Below are positions 35,811-47,519 of a stretch of 64,000 nt of DNA, in pieces. The stretch spans positions 32,812,821 to 32,876,820 of the forward strand of contig CM069590.1 in assembly GCA_035771175.1 (NCBI GenBank). Reading direction: 5' to 3'. How positions within the stretch are numbered: position 1 is the stretch's first letter; each line of letters opens with the position of its first letter. This stretch comes from Paratinospora sagittata. Taxonomy: Eukaryota > Streptophyta > Magnoliopsida > Ranunculales > Menispermaceae. The position numbers and the translations under genes were made by a program. Below the pieces are notes generated by a model. That model was not told the origin of the DNA, did no database searches, and was given only the letters and a program-made list of their open reading frames with translations.

Positions 35811-38800
35811 ATGCAAACCAGGAAGAGAGGAAGGCCACGTACTGTTCGTCCCACAGTTGAGGCACCTCCTGAGATTCAGGAACCGCCGCCTCCGACAACA
35901 GCACAGGCCACACCCGACACTGCCACTACATCTGGGCAGGCAATACCACCACCACCCGCACCCTTTGCCATGCCTTCAAGCATTGAAACCTTCTTCGCTG
36001 GATTTGTTGAGGCAATGAAAGTCACTGTTCAAACTGCTGTTCGTGAGACTGCAGCCAGTCAGGTTGCCACGGTACAAGCACCTATAAAATTTGGGTCGGA
36101 AGCTCAAACCGATCAGATTACTAAATACAAGCGACTACAACCTCTTACTTTCGATGGCACCATTGATCCTGATGAGGTGCAAAAGTGGCTAGATGAGTCA
36201 AAGAAGGCTCTTGATGCAATGGGAGTCGATGAGACTCGCAAAATTCCACTAGCAACTTACCAACTTGTTGGTGGAGCAAACAAATGGTGGCTCACAGTGA
36301 AAGAAGACCCACGGGTCAATATAGCAGATATGACTTGGCAACAGTTTGAGTCAATGTTTATTGATGAGTATTTTCCCAGCGCGGTGACAAAGCAGAAGCG
36401 CCAGGAATTTGCTAAGTTATATCAGGGCACCATGACCGTCAGAGAATATGCTGGAAAATTCAAAGAATTATCTGTCTACTCTCTCTCCACCATCTCAACG
36501 GAGCGAGATAAGTCCGAGAAATTTTATAATGGCCTTCGCCATGACATTCGGCAAGCCTTATCGATCTTGGACATCAAGATTTACAAGGAGGTTGTTGACA
36601 AGGCCATGAGCTTTGAACAAGAGAAGCTCTTACAAGAACAGCGAATGAATAAGGGCAAACGACCTGCCACATTTCCTCCACAAGGCTCACAACAGGCCAA
36701 CAGGAAAAAACCCTACTACAATCCAAACCCAGCCCTCCCAGCCCCGGTTTCGACGAATGCAGGCACAACACCTGCGGCTGAACCTTTTAACTCTAACCAC
36801 CAGGGTTTCCGAAATCATGGCCGTGGCGGTCGTTATGGACGAGGTGGCCGTAGCAACGGAAATGGCAGAGGTGGTGGCCGACACCACAATCAACAAGGCC
36901 AGCACAATAATCAGAATGGCCAGCACAACCATCAGCAGTACAGGCCGACTTGTTACCACTGCGGCCAGAAGGGCCATGTCAAACATCTTTGTCCGCACCT
37001 TCAGCAACCTATTCCTGCTATTCCAGTCCAACAAGCACCACCTGCTGCTAATGCCCAACCCAGGCCGACCCCGCAGAACCAGGGTCCACGGAATCAGGGC
37101 AGAGCATATGCCATCGCTCACCAACCCCTCCCAGACAATCATGTCGTCGAAGGTACCTTTCCTTTATTCAATACCATGGTGCATGTTTTGTTTGATTCAG
37201 GTGCTACGCATTCTTTTATATCATCAGTATTGGTAAGACATTTAGGCCTGCATCCTGAACCCACAAACATCACACTCCATGTCACATCACCATTCGGATC
37301 GGGTACTGACGTGAATTTGCAGTGTTCTCGCTGTGAGCTTCGAATGTCCGAACAGATAATATATGCCGATCTTTTTGTAATGGATTTTGAAGACTTCGAC
37401 ATCATCCTCGGCATGGACTGGCTGGCACCACTGAATGCAAAGATCGACTGTATGAACAGGCAAGTTCAGTTAACTTTGCCTACAGGAGAGTTTGTTAAGA
37501 TTCAGGGCACACGGCAATGGATACACAAATCAACAGTTGCCCTTCTCAAGTCACAACTTCGAGCGTTGTCTCTTGGTAACGACAATGAATCACCAGCTCT
37601 GTACCCTCCCGAAGTACGCGATGTTCCAGTCGTATCTGAATTCCCAACAGTTTTTCTTAATGACCTTCCTGGTCTACCTCCAGTTCGGGAATTCGATTTT
37701 GAGATCAACCTCATACCCGGGACAGGGCCTATCTCAATTCCACCATACAGAATGTCAAATGTTGAACTGCTCGAATTAGACATACAACTTACGGAATTAG
37801 AGAGTAATGGCTTCATCCGAAAGAGTTCATCACCCTGGGGCGCTCCAGTTCTGTTTGTTCGCAAAAAGGATGGTTCGTTACGACTTTACATCGATTATCG
37901 CAAGTTGAATAACGTCACCATCAAGAACAGATATCCGTTGCCCAGGATCGATGACTTGTTCGACCAACTTAGAGATGCCAAATACTTCTCTAAGATTGAT
38001 TTACGGTCTGGTTATCACCAACTCCGAATCCGGGAGTCGGACATCACCAAAACAGCGTTCAGAACTCGGTACGGTCATTACGAATTCTTAGTTATGCCGT
38101 TCGGTCTAACAAATGCCCCTGCTGCATTCATGGATTTGATGCATCGCATATTCAGGTTATACTTAGACCGATTTGTGGTGGTTTTTGTGGACGACATCTT
38201 GATATATTCCTCAACCGAAGACGACCATAAACTACATTTGACGATCGTCCTCCAGACCTTACAAAGACACCAACTGTATGCAAAGTTGAGTAAGTGCGAA
38301 TTTTGGGCAAAGCGAGTTCAATTCCTAGGCCATGTGGTTTCAGGCAATGGCATTGAGGTCGATCCTTCTAAGGTTGAAGCCGTCTTAAACTGGAAGCAGC
38401 CTACCACTGTTACTCAGATTAGGAGTTTTCTTGGTTTGGCTGGCTATTACAGACGCTTCATCAAGGATTTCTCAAAGATTGCTGAACCTATGACCAAGCT
38501 CACTCGAAAAGACGTGCGCTTTATCTGGAATTCCGCCTGTGAAGCATCATTTCAAGAATTGAAAAAATGCCTCACGACAGCACCTGTACTTATCACTCCA
38601 AGAAATTCCATTGGATTTTCATTATACACCGATGCCTCTCTCCAAGGCTTAGGTGCCGTGCTAATGCAAGAAGGCCAAGTGGTTGCATATGCGTCCAGAC
38701 AACTGAAGATTCATGAGGGTAATTACCCAACGCATGACTTGGAACTTGCTGCTGTCGTATTTGCTCTAAAGTTATGGCGTCATTACCTATATGGTGAACG

Positions 38801-40529
38801 GTTTGAGGTCTTCTCGGATCACAAGAGTCTTAAGTACATATACACTCAGCGAGACCTTAACCTCCGCCAAAGACGATGGTTGGAATTCTTGAAAGATTAT
38901 GACTTTCAACTCCAGTACCATCCCGGAAAGGCCAATGTTGTGGCTGATGCCCTGAGTAGAAAATCTTATGTTGCTTGCACTCTTAACTACGAAATGGGAA
39001 AGTTGACTACAGAGTTGGAGAACTTTAACCTACAACTGAACATAGAGGGACCAAGACCACGACTCTCTCAATTATCAGCTACCTCTGACCTTGTTCGCAA
39101 GATTTCAGCTACTCAAGCCAATGACCCTATGTTAATGGAGAAACGAGAACTTCTACTCAGCGGCCAAGACCTTCCTCATTGGTCAGTCTCTGACGACGGC
39201 GCCGTTTTCTATAAAAAACGTCTTTGTCTTCCGAACGATCCCGAGGTTCGGAAAGACGTGCTTACTGAGATGCACTGTTCGAGATACGCTATGCATCCTG
39301 GGGGTGACAAGATGTACCAGGATGTCAAGCGACAATTCTGGTTTTCTGGAATGAAGACGGCCATTGCAGACTTCGTTGCTCGATGTCTTGTTTGCCAACA
39401 AGTTAAGGCAGAACGAAGACTTCCCTCTGGCCTTCTCCAACCGTTACCTATTGGAGAATGGAAATGGGAGAACATCGCAATGGATTTTGTTACAGCATTA
39501 CCTCGAAATAATAAAGGGCAAGATGCTATCTGGGTTATCATTGACAGACTTACCAAGTCTGCACACTTCTTGCCACTAAAGTTCACGGATAATCCCGCCA
39601 AACTTGCAGAACTCTATGAAAGAGAGATCGTACGCCTTCATGGCATACCACTCACGATCGTTTCTGATCGAGACCCTCGATTCACATCCAACTTTTGGCA
39701 AAGTTTCCAAAATAGAATGGGTTCTAAGATCACTATGAGCACAGCCTTCCACCCTCAGACTGATGGGCAGTCAGAACGGCTTATCCAAATCTTAGAAGAC
39801 ATGCTACGATGCTGCATTTTGGACTTTCATGACGGATGGGCAAAGTATTTGCATCTAGCTGAGTTTGCATACAACAACAGCTACCAAACTAGTATCGGCA
39901 TGGCACCATACGAGGCTCTCTATGGTCGGCCTTGCAGATCTCCGGTATGCTGGTTAGATATGGCAGACCGACCGCAGTTGGGCCCTGAACTAGTTCAAGA
40001 GACTTCTGAGAAGATCACACTAGTAAAGGAACGACTTCGTGTTGCACAAAGTCGACAGAAGAGCTATGCTGACAAACGACGACAGCCTCTAGAATTTGAT
40101 AAAGGGGACTTTGTTTTTCTGAAAGTCCAGCCCACACGAGGTGTCAAACGCTTTGGGATCAAAGGCAAGCTCTCCCCGCGATATATCGGTCCATTTCCGA
40201 TCATTGAACGTATTGGCAAACTTGCTTATCGTCTGTCCCTTCCATCATCCATGCCTAAGGTTCATGACGTTTTTCACGTATCTATGCTTCGCAAGTATCG
40301 TCCTGATCCTTCGCACATCATCCCTTTAGTCGAGGTTCGGGTTGAGGAAGGAAATACGTACCAGGAGAAAGCAATCCAGATTTTAGATACAAAAACTCAA
40401 GAACTACGGCGCCGTAGCATACCACTTGTGAAAGTGCTCTGGGATCACCACGGCGTAGAGGAAGCAACATGGGAACTAGAATCAACAATTAAACAAAAAT
40501 ACCCTGAATTATTTTCTAGCACCAACTGA
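35811..40529 (+). CDS. gag-pol: Gag-Pol polyprotein of a Ty3/gypsy chromovirus
   Basis: One uninterrupted ORF of 1572 codons, with no frameshift between gag and pol. Residues ~105-275 are the Gag core, followed by an RGG-rich linker (~335-360) and a CCHC knuckle (C381, C384, H389, C394). Protease has FDSGA with D462. Reverse transcriptase spans ~675-840 with FVDD at 792-795. RNase H has the acidic residues D941, E978, D1003 and D1046. Integrase has an HHCC zinc site (H1155, H1162, C1192, C1195) and a D,D35E triad (D1225, D1286, E1322). A GPF segment follows (~1460), and a chromodomain-like C-terminus (~1515-1570) has VKVLW and EEATWE. The proteins would form the particle, copy the RNA to DNA and integrate it, and the chromodomain may guide insertion to heterochromatin. 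All catalytic residues are present. The ATG at 35811 lies just after a likely splice acceptor. Confidence 0.97.
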   Translation: MQTRKRGRPRTVRPTVEAPPEIQEPPPPTTAQATPDTATTSGQAIPPPPAPFAMPSSIETFFAGFVEAMKVTVQTAVRETAASQVATVQAPIKFGSEAQTDQITKYKRLQPLTFDGTIDPDEVQKWLDESKKALDAMGVDETRKIPLATYQLVGGANKWWLTVKEDPRVNIADMTWQQFESMFIDEYFPSAVTKQKRQEFAKLYQGTMTVREYAGKFKELSVYSLSTISTERDKSEKFYNGLRHDIRQALSILDIKIYKEVVDKAMSFEQEKLLQEQRMNKGKRPATFPPQGSQQANRKKPYYNPNPALPAPVSTNAGTTPAAEPFNSNHQGFRNHGRGGRYGRGGRSNGNGRGGGRHHNQQGQHNNQNGQHNHQQYRPTCYHCGQKGHVKHLCPHLQQPIPAIPVQQAPPAANAQPRPTPQNQGPRNQGRAYAIAHQPLPDNHVVEGTFPLFNTMVHVLFDSGATHSFISSVLVRHLGLHPEPTNITLHVTSPFGSGTDVNLQCSRCELRMSEQIIYADLFVMDFEDFDIILGMDWLAPLNAKIDCMNRQVQLTLPTGEFVKIQGTRQWIHKSTVALLKSQLRALSLGNDNESPALYPPEVRDVPVVSEFPTVFLNDLPGLPPVREFDFEINLIPGTGPISIPPYRMSNVELLELDIQLTELESNGFIRKSSSPWGAPVLFVRKKDGSLRLYIDYRKLNNVTIKNRYPLPRIDDLFDQLRDAKYFSKIDLRSGYHQLRIRESDITKTAFRTRYGHYEFLVMPFGLTNAPAAFMDLMHRIFRLYLDRFVVVFVDDILIYSSTEDDHKLHLTIVLQTLQRHQLYAKLSKCEFWAKRVQFLGHVVSGNGIEVDPSKVEAVLNWKQPTTVTQIRSFLGLAGYYRRFIKDFSKIAEPMTKLTRKDVRFIWNSACEASFQELKKCLTTAPVLITPRNSIGFSLYTDASLQGLGAVLMQEGQVVAYASRQLKIHEGNYPTHDLELAAVVFALKLWRHYLYGERFEVFSDHKSLKYIYTQRDLNLRQRRWLEFLKDYDFQLQYHPGKANVVADALSRKSYVACTLNYEMGKLTTELENFNLQLNIEGPRPRLSQLSATSDLVRKISATQANDPMLMEKRELLLSGQDLPHWSVSDDGAVFYKKRLCLPNDPEVRKDVLTEMHCSRYAMHPGGDKMYQDVKRQFWFSGMKTAIADFVARCLVCQQVKAERRLPSGLLQPLPIGEWKWENIAMDFVTALPRNNKGQDAIWVIIDRLTKSAHFLPLKFTDNPAKLAELYEREIVRLHGIPLTIVSDRDPRFTSNFWQSFQNRMGSKITMSTAFHPQTDGQSERLIQILEDMLRCCILDFHDGWAKYLHLAEFAYNNSYQTSIGMAPYEALYGRPCRSPVCWLDMADRPQLGPELVQETSEKITLVKERLRVAQSRQKSYADKRRQPLEFDKGDFVFLKVQPTRGVKRFGIKGKLSPRYIGPFPIIERIGKLAYRLSLPSSMPKVHDVFHVSMLRKYRPDPSHIIPLVEVRVEEGNTYQEKAIQILDTKTQELRRRSIPLVKVLWDHHGVEEATWELESTIKQKYPELFSSTN

Positions 40530-40754
40530 TGAAGTGATACGTTGTATTATTTTCACTTATCAATATCAGGATGAAACATTGTTTACACCTATCTTGATAC
40601 ATTGTTTCACTTCAATAACTACCAGATGTCTGAAAATAATATCAATGGATAGAGTATTGCACACATGCAGTGGCCTCATTCACAGCCTGCGGCTACTTCT
40701 CAAACCGCCAACCCCCATCACTACTTGACTTGATTTCGAGGGCGAAATCCCTTT
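40530..40754 (+). other. 3' untranslated segment between gag-pol and the polypurine tract
   Basis: About 225 bp with no further ORF of note. The last part (gagggcgaaatcccttt) is the kind of sequence seen just before the polypurine tract in this lineage. Nothing else is recognised. Confidence 0.7.
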
Positions 40755-40767
40755 AAGGGGGGTAGAG
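40755..40767 (+). other. Polypurine tract
   Basis: AAGGGGGGTAGAG directly abuts the TG of the 3' LTR at 40768. It is the RNase H-resistant primer for plus-strand DNA synthesis. It contains one T, which is common in plant chromoviruses. Confidence 0.9.
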
Positions 40768-40786
40768 TGTAATACCCTGTATTTCA

Positions 40787-40821
<35 letters not shown>

Positions 40822-40853
40822 ACTATTTGAAATTTTTACTATTTGGGCAACGC

Positions 40854-41214
40854 CCGAACGTTCAGGCGCATGCCAGAACGTTCAGGCGCCTGCCAGAACG
40901 TTCAGGCGCCTGCCAGAACGTTCAGGAGCCTGCCAGAACGTTCAGGCGGCATGCCAGAACGTTCAGGCGCCTGCCAGAACGTTCAGGCGCCTGCCAGAAC
41001 GTTCAGGCGGCATGCCAGAACGTTCAGGCGCCTGCCAGAACGTTCAGGCGCCTGCCAGAACGTTCAGGCGCCATGCCAGAACGTTCAGGCGCCTGCCAGA
41101 ACGTTCAGGCGCCATGCCAGAACGTTCAGGCGCCTGCCAGAACGTTCAGGCGCCATGCCAGAACGTTCAGGCGCCTGCCAGAACGTTCAGGCGCCTGCCA
41201 GAACGTTCAGGCGC
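40854..41214 (+). repeat. U3 tandem array, 18 copies of the palindromic repeat (3' LTR)
   Basis: This is the counterpart of the 5' array with 18 gaacgttc cores, and one copy has cagga in place of caggc. The order of the 20-bp and 21-bp variants differs from the 5' array, so copies have been lost or gained since, or during, the last transposition. Confidence 0.93.
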
Positions 41215-41224
41215 ACAAAATCTC

Positions 41225-41232
41225 TATATAAG
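41225..41232 (+). promoter_or_regulatory. TATA box of the 3' LTR
   Basis: This tatataag is identical in position within the LTR to the 5' copy. If active, it would drive transcription outward into the right satellite block. Confidence 0.7.
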
Positions 41233-42323
41233 AAACCTCCTCATTTCTCATTTCTCACACCAAATCACCTTCTCTTGTGATTTTTCTTCTCCTTTCTACG
41301 CATTCTAAGTTTTTAGTCTTTGAGACTCCCGGTGCGGTGCAACAAAGTTCTGTCCGGAGGAAAGCGCCAGATCTGAAAGCGGTGCAACGAAGTTCTGTCC
41401 GGAGAAAAGCACCAGATCTGAAGGTGGGGAACGAAACATAGGTTTGCGTGTTTCATAACTTTTATTAAAGTTTACATTCAATTATTATTATGTCTACTAT
41501 TCATTTACACTGCATTATATCAATAATGTTTATGACCTGAATGTCCTAACCTTGCACGTCGTGATACCGACCCTAATAAGGATCACTAGACGATGCCAAA
41601 GTCAGTCTAAATGTCAAGAAAAGACCAGACCAGTAGACTAGACTAGTTCATGCATTGGCATCATACATATCACCACCTAGGGACGTATATGGTTTATGAC
41701 TCATAGAATAGTTAGAAGCATTGCTCACTATTCATATTATTTCTCTGGAGAGGGACGTACATGTGAACCTGGCTACGCCGGGGAGGGACATCAGTACGTG
41801 AATCCAGAGCATCGTTCCTGAGGAGGGACGTACAGTGAGAACCTGGCTTCGCCCGGGGAAGGACACCAGTACGTGAACTCAGGCGATGTACGCTCATCAA
41901 ACCATTAGTACGTGACGGTGTCATGCATACATACATATTGATTGATTATGATGCTTACATGTGTATTTAAGATATTTGATATTGAAGTATGCTTTATTAA
42001 TTGTTATACTCATGCACTATTTACCCACTGAGCGCGTTAAGCTCACTCCAATATTATCAAATCTTTCACAGGAAATTAGGGTGGACTGGGTGCAGGTTAT
42101 GGGGCCCACATTTTGTGCCCTTTGTATGAATCATTGGGGATTTTGGGAGTATGTTCCCTTGACCATTTTATGTACAAAAGTATTCTGAATTATATGAAAT
42201 CAGATTTGTACTGTGTACTGTATTTCCGCTGCGTACTCTGTTATTACCATTATGATTGTTCCAAATGCACGCCCCGTCCGAGAGTGTACCGCCGGTTTAG
42301 GCGCGTCCGGGCGGGGTGTGACA

Positions 42324-42328
42324 ACCAT
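42324..42328. repeat. Target site duplication, right copy (ACCAT)
   Basis: These five bases directly follow the terminal CA of the 3' LTR and match 30769-30773. The satellite then resumes as ttcattgactcaaaac, in register with the truncated unit on the left. Confidence 0.95.
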
Positions 42329-45300
42329 TTCATTGACTCAAAACACTTTGATATAAGATTAAACACTTTTAAATAATTCAAAACTCATTAAAATTATGAT
42401 TAAAACCTTTCAGAAAACATTTTTTTCAAAATGAAATACTATATCGAAAGTGATTTTGAAGACTTTGCAATTTTCAGAGTTTTAGTGCTGAGAGTGATCG
42501 AGCGGTTACCCTACACATCAAAGATCAAACTAATGCATTAGACATGAGATATGTCTTCGTTCTTCGAGCTTGATCTTTGTAGAATTCGAAAGCTATTGTT
42601 TGATGGGCTCTTGACGCAAAACAGGTGATGTGTTCCTTTTTGATGTGTTATCTTACCTAGACCACTTCATATACTTAGAGTTTTAAACAATGGATAGCCT
42701 CTGTAAATCTTAGCACACAAGGGATAAAATGAAGGACTAGCTGAACATCAAGACAGATTGCAATTTTGATTCAATTCGAAGCCTTTTTTTGCAAAGGCAA
42801 AAATCATTACTTTCTTCTCTTGAAAAACTCTTCGAAAAGCTCAATCTAACTTGCAAATATCGTGCGTGTTGTATTTTTGAAAATCAGAGAATAAGTGTTT
42901 TATAAAATTTGAAGTTGAAGGTTAAAGAGCAAGAGTACTACAAAATGATTTGAATTCAAAACATTGTTCAATCTAAAGTTTTTTGGGCGTGCGAGACAAT
43001 GGGAATCATCTAGGTGTTACTAGAGAATATTTCAATTAAGATAACCTGGCAAAACTGTGAAGGAATAGAAAAATTGAGCAAGCAGAAGTGCCCACATTTT
43101 TCTCGTTAGAAATATTAGATTTTAGTCTAAGACGTGAAAATTGCTGGATAGCGTTATTTTTGAAAAATTAATATTTTGACACTAAAGAACCATTTCATTG
43201 ACTCATACCACTTTGATATAAGATTATTACACTTTTAAATAATTGAAAACTCATTAAAATTATGATTAAAACATTTCAGAAAACATTTTTTTTCAAAATG
43301 AAATACTATATCGAAAGTGATTTTGAAGACTTTGCAATTTTCAGAGTTTTAGTGCTGAGATTGATCGAGGGGTTACCCTACACACCAGAGATCAAACTAA
43401 TGCATTAGACTTGAGGTATGCCTTCGTTCTTCGAGCTTGATCTTTGTAGAATTCGAAAGCTATTGTTTGATGTGTTCTTGATGCAAAACAGGTGATGTGT
43501 TCATTTTTGATGTGTTATCTTATCGAGACCACTTCATATACTTAGAGTTTTAAACAATGGATAGCCTCTGCAAATCTTAGCACACAAGGGATAAAATGAA
43601 AAACTAGCTGAACATCAAGACAGATTGCAATTTTGATTCAATTCGAAGCCTTTTTTTGCAAAGGCAAAAATCATTACTTTCTTCTCTTGAAAAACTCTTC
43701 GAAAAGCTCAATCTAACTTGCAAATATCGTGCGTGTTGTATTTTTGAAAATCAGAGAATAAGAGTTTTATAAAATTTGAAGTTGAAGGTTAAAAGAGCAA
43801 GAGTACTACAAAATGATTTGAATTCAAAACATTGTTCAATCTATTGTTTTTTGGGCGTGCGAGACAATGGGAATCATCTAGGTGTTACTAGAGAATATTT
43901 CAATTAAGATAACCTGGCAAAACTGTGAAGGAATAGTAAAATTGAGCAAGCAGAAGTGCCCTCATTTTTCTCGTTAAAAATATAAGATTTTACTCTAAGA
44001 CGTGCAAATTGCTGGATAGCCTTATTTTTGAAAAATTAATATTTTGACACTAAAGAACCATTTCATTGACTCAAAACACTTTGATATAAGATTAAACACT
44101 TTTAAATAATTCAAAACTCATTAAAATTATGATTAAAACCTTTCAGAAAACATTTTTTTCAAAATGAAATACTATATCGAAAGTGATTTTGAAGACTTTG
44201 CAATTTTCAGAGTTTTAGTGCTAAGAGTGATCGAGTGGTTACCCTACACACCAAAGATCAAACTAATGCATTAGACATGAGATATGTCTTCGTTCTTCGA
44301 GCTTGATCTTTGTAGAATTCGAAAGCTATTGTTTGATGGGTTCTTGACGCAAAACAGGTGATGTGTTCCTTTTTGATGTGTTATCTTACCGAGACCACTT
44401 CATATACTTAGAGTTTTAAACAATGGATAGCCTCTGCAAATCTTAGCACACAAGGGATAAAATGAAGAACTAGCTGAACATCAAGACAGATTGCAATTTT
44501 GATTCATTTCGAAGCCTTTTTTTGCAAAGGCAAGAATCATTACTTTCTTCTCTTGAAAAACTCTTCGAAAAGCTCAATCTAACTTGCAAATATCGTGCGT
44601 GTTGAATTTTTGAAAATCAGAGAATCAGTGTTTTATAAAATTTGAAGTTGAAGGTTAAAGAGCAAGAGTACTACAAAATGATTTGAATTCAAAACATTGT
44701 TCAATCTAATGTTTTTTGGGAGTGCGAGACAATGGGAATCATCTAGGTGTTACTAGAGAATATTTCAATTAAGATAACCTGGCAAAACTGTGAAGGAATA
44801 GTAAAATTGAGCAAGCAGAAGTGCCCTCATTTTTCTCGTTAAAAATATAAGATTTTACTCTAAGACGTGCAAATTGCTGGATAGCCTTATTTTTGAAAAA
44901 TTAATATTTTGACACTAAAGAACCATTTCATTGACTCAAAACACTTTGATATAAGATTAAACACTTTTAAATAATTCAAAACTCATTAAAATTATGATTA
45001 AAACCTTTCAGAAAACATTTTTTTCAAAATGAAATACTATATCGAAAGTGATTTTGAAGACTTTGCAATTTTCAGAGTTTTAGTGCTAAGAGTGATCGAG
45101 TGGTTACCCTACACACCAAAGATCAAACTAATGCATTAGACATGAGATATGTCTTCGTTCTTCGAGCTTGATCTTTGTAGGATTCGAAAGCTATTGTTTG
45201 ATGGGTTCTTGACGCAAAACAGGTGATGTGTTCCTTTTTGATGTGTTATCTTACCGAGACCACTTCATATACTTAGAGTTTTAAACAATGGATAGCCTCT

Positions 45301-47519
45301 GCAAATCTTAGCACACAAGGGGTAAAATGAAGAACTAGCTGAACATCAAGACAGATTGCAATTTTGATTCATTTCGAAGCCTTTTTTTGCAAAGGCAAGA
45401 ATCATTACTTTCTTCTCTTGAAAAACTCTTCGAAAAGCTCAATCTAACTTGCAAATATCGTGCGTGTTGAATTTTTGAAAATCAGAGAATGAGTGTTTTA
45501 TAAAATTTGAAGTTGAAGGTTAAAGAGCAAGAGTACTAAAAAATGATTTGAATTCAAAACATTGTTCAATCTAAAGTTTTTTGGGACTGCGAGACAATGG
45601 GAATCATCTAGGTGTTACTAGAGAATATTTCAATTAAGATAACCTGGCAAAACTGTGAAGGAATAAAAAAATTGAGCAAGCAGAAGTGCCCTCATTTTTC
45701 TCGTTAGAAATATAAGATTTTACTCTCAGACGTGCAAATTGCTGGATAGCCTTATTTTTGAAAAATTAATATTTTGACACTAAAGAACCATTTCATTGAC
45801 TCAAAACACTTTGATATAAGATTAAACACTTTTAAATAATTCAAAACTCATTAAAATTATGATTAAAACCTTTCAGAAAACATTTTTTTCAAAATGAAAT
45901 ACTATATCGAAAGTGATTTTGAAGACTTTGCAATTTTCAGAGTTTTAGTGCTGAGAGTGATCGAGCGGTTACCCTACACACCAAAGATCAAACTGATGCA
46001 TTAGACATGAGATATGTCTTCGTTCTTCGAGCTTGATCTTTGTAGAATTCGAAAGCTATTGTTTGATGGGCTCTTGACGCAAAACAGGTGATGTGTTCCT
46101 TTTTGATGTGTTATCTTACCTAGACCACTTCATATACTTAGAGTTTTAAACAATGGATAGCCTCTGTAAATCTTAGCACACAAGGGATAAAATGAAGAAC
46201 TAGCTGAACATCAAGACAGATTGCAATTTTGATTCAATTCGAAGCCTTTTTTTGCAAAGGCAAAAATCATTACTTTCTTCTCTTGAAAAACCTTTTCGAA
46301 AAGCTCAATCTAACTTGCAAATATCGTGCGTGTTGTATATTTGAAAATCAGAGAATAAGTGTTTTATAAAATTTGAAGTTGAAGGTTAAAGAGCAAGAGT
46401 ACTACAAAATGATTTGAATTCAAAACATTGTTCAATCTAAAGTTTTTTGGGCGTGCGAGACAATGGGAATCATCTAGGTGTTACTAGAGAATATTTCAAT
46501 TAAGATAACCTGGCAAAACTGTGAAGGAATAGAAAAATTGAGCAAGCAGAAGTGCCCACATTTTTCTCGTTAGAAATATTAGATTTTAGTCTAAGACGTG
46601 AAAATTGCTGGATAGCCTTATTTTTGAAAAATTAATATTTTGACACTAAAGAACCATTTCATTGACTCATACCACTTTGATATAAGATTATTACACTTTT
46701 AAATAATTGAAAACTCATTAAAATTATGATTAAAACATTTCAGAAAACATTTTTTGTCAAAATGAAATACTATATCGAAAGTGATTTTGAAGACTTTGCA
46801 ATTTTCAGAGTTTTAGTGCTGAGATTGATCGAGGGGTTACCCTACACACCAGAGATCAAACTAATGCATTAGACATGAGATATGCCTTCGTTTTTCGAGC
46901 TTGATCTTTGTAGAATTCGAAAGCTATTGTTTGATGTGTTCTTGATGCAAAACAGGTGATGTGTTCATTTTTGATGTGTTATCTTATCGAGACCACTTCA
47001 TATACTTAGAGTTATAAACAATGGATAGCCTCTGCAAATCTTAGCACACAAGGGATAAAATGAAGAACTAGCTGAACATCAAGACAGATTGCAATTTTGA
47101 TTCAATTCGAAGCCTTTTTTTGCAAAGGCAAAAATCATTACTTTCTTCTCTTGAAAAACTCTTCGAAAAGCTCAATCTAACTTGCAAATATCGTGCGTGT
47201 TGTATTTTTGAAAATCAGAGAATAAGAGTTTTATAAAATTTGAAGTTGAAGGTTAAAAGAGCAAGAGTACTACAAAATGATTTGAATTCAAAACATTGTT
47301 CAATCTAATGTTTTTTGGGCGTGCGAGACAATGGGAATCATCTAGGTGTTACTAGAGAATATTTCAATTAAGATAACCTGGCAAAACTGTGAAGGAATAG
47401 AAAAATTGAGCAAGCAGAAGTGCCCTCATTTTTCTCGTTAGAAATATAAGATTTTACTCTAAGACGTGCAAATTGCTGGATAGCCTTATTTTTGAAAAAT
47501 TAATATTTTGACACTAAAG

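Larger units (their letters stand above)
30774..42323 (+). mobile_element. Full-length Ty3/gypsy chromovirus LTR retrotransposon, Tekay/Del-like
   Basis: This is one complete element of 11,550 bp inserted in the satellite. It has two LTRs with TG...CA ends, ACCAT target duplications, a tRNA-iMet primer site after the 5' LTR, a polypurine tract before the 3' LTR, and an intact gag-pol ORF in the order protease, reverse transcriptase, RNase H, integrase. The integrase ends in a chromodomain-like segment, which makes it a chromovirus. The LTR start TGTAATACCC, the polypurine context and the polyprotein sequence resemble the plant Tekay (Del) lineage; this lineage call is from recall, not from a tree. 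An additional sense ORF lies between the primer site and gag. No frameshift or premature stop was seen in either ORF, so the copy may be autonomous. The LTR pair indicates a young insertion. Confidence 0.95.
40768..42323 (+). repeat. 3' long terminal repeat (1556 bp)
   Basis: It has the same order of parts as the 5' LTR. It has 31 A at 40788-40818, 18 U3 repeat copies at 40854-41214, the TATA box at 41225, and the 45-bp and 73-bp duplications further on. Substitutions against the 5' LTR outside the repeats are catttctcatt for catttttcatt and gcggtgcaac for gcggagcaac. It ends with TGACA at 42323, next to the target duplication. It should supply the polyadenylation signal, but I see no canonical AATAAA that clearly decides the site. 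Confidence 0.96.

Noticed and set aside
34206..39601. Antisense and out-of-frame ORFs of 62-159 codons inside the additional ORF and gag-pol
   Set aside because: They overlap well-supported coding sequence in other frames, show no domains, and are expected by chance in long coding regions.
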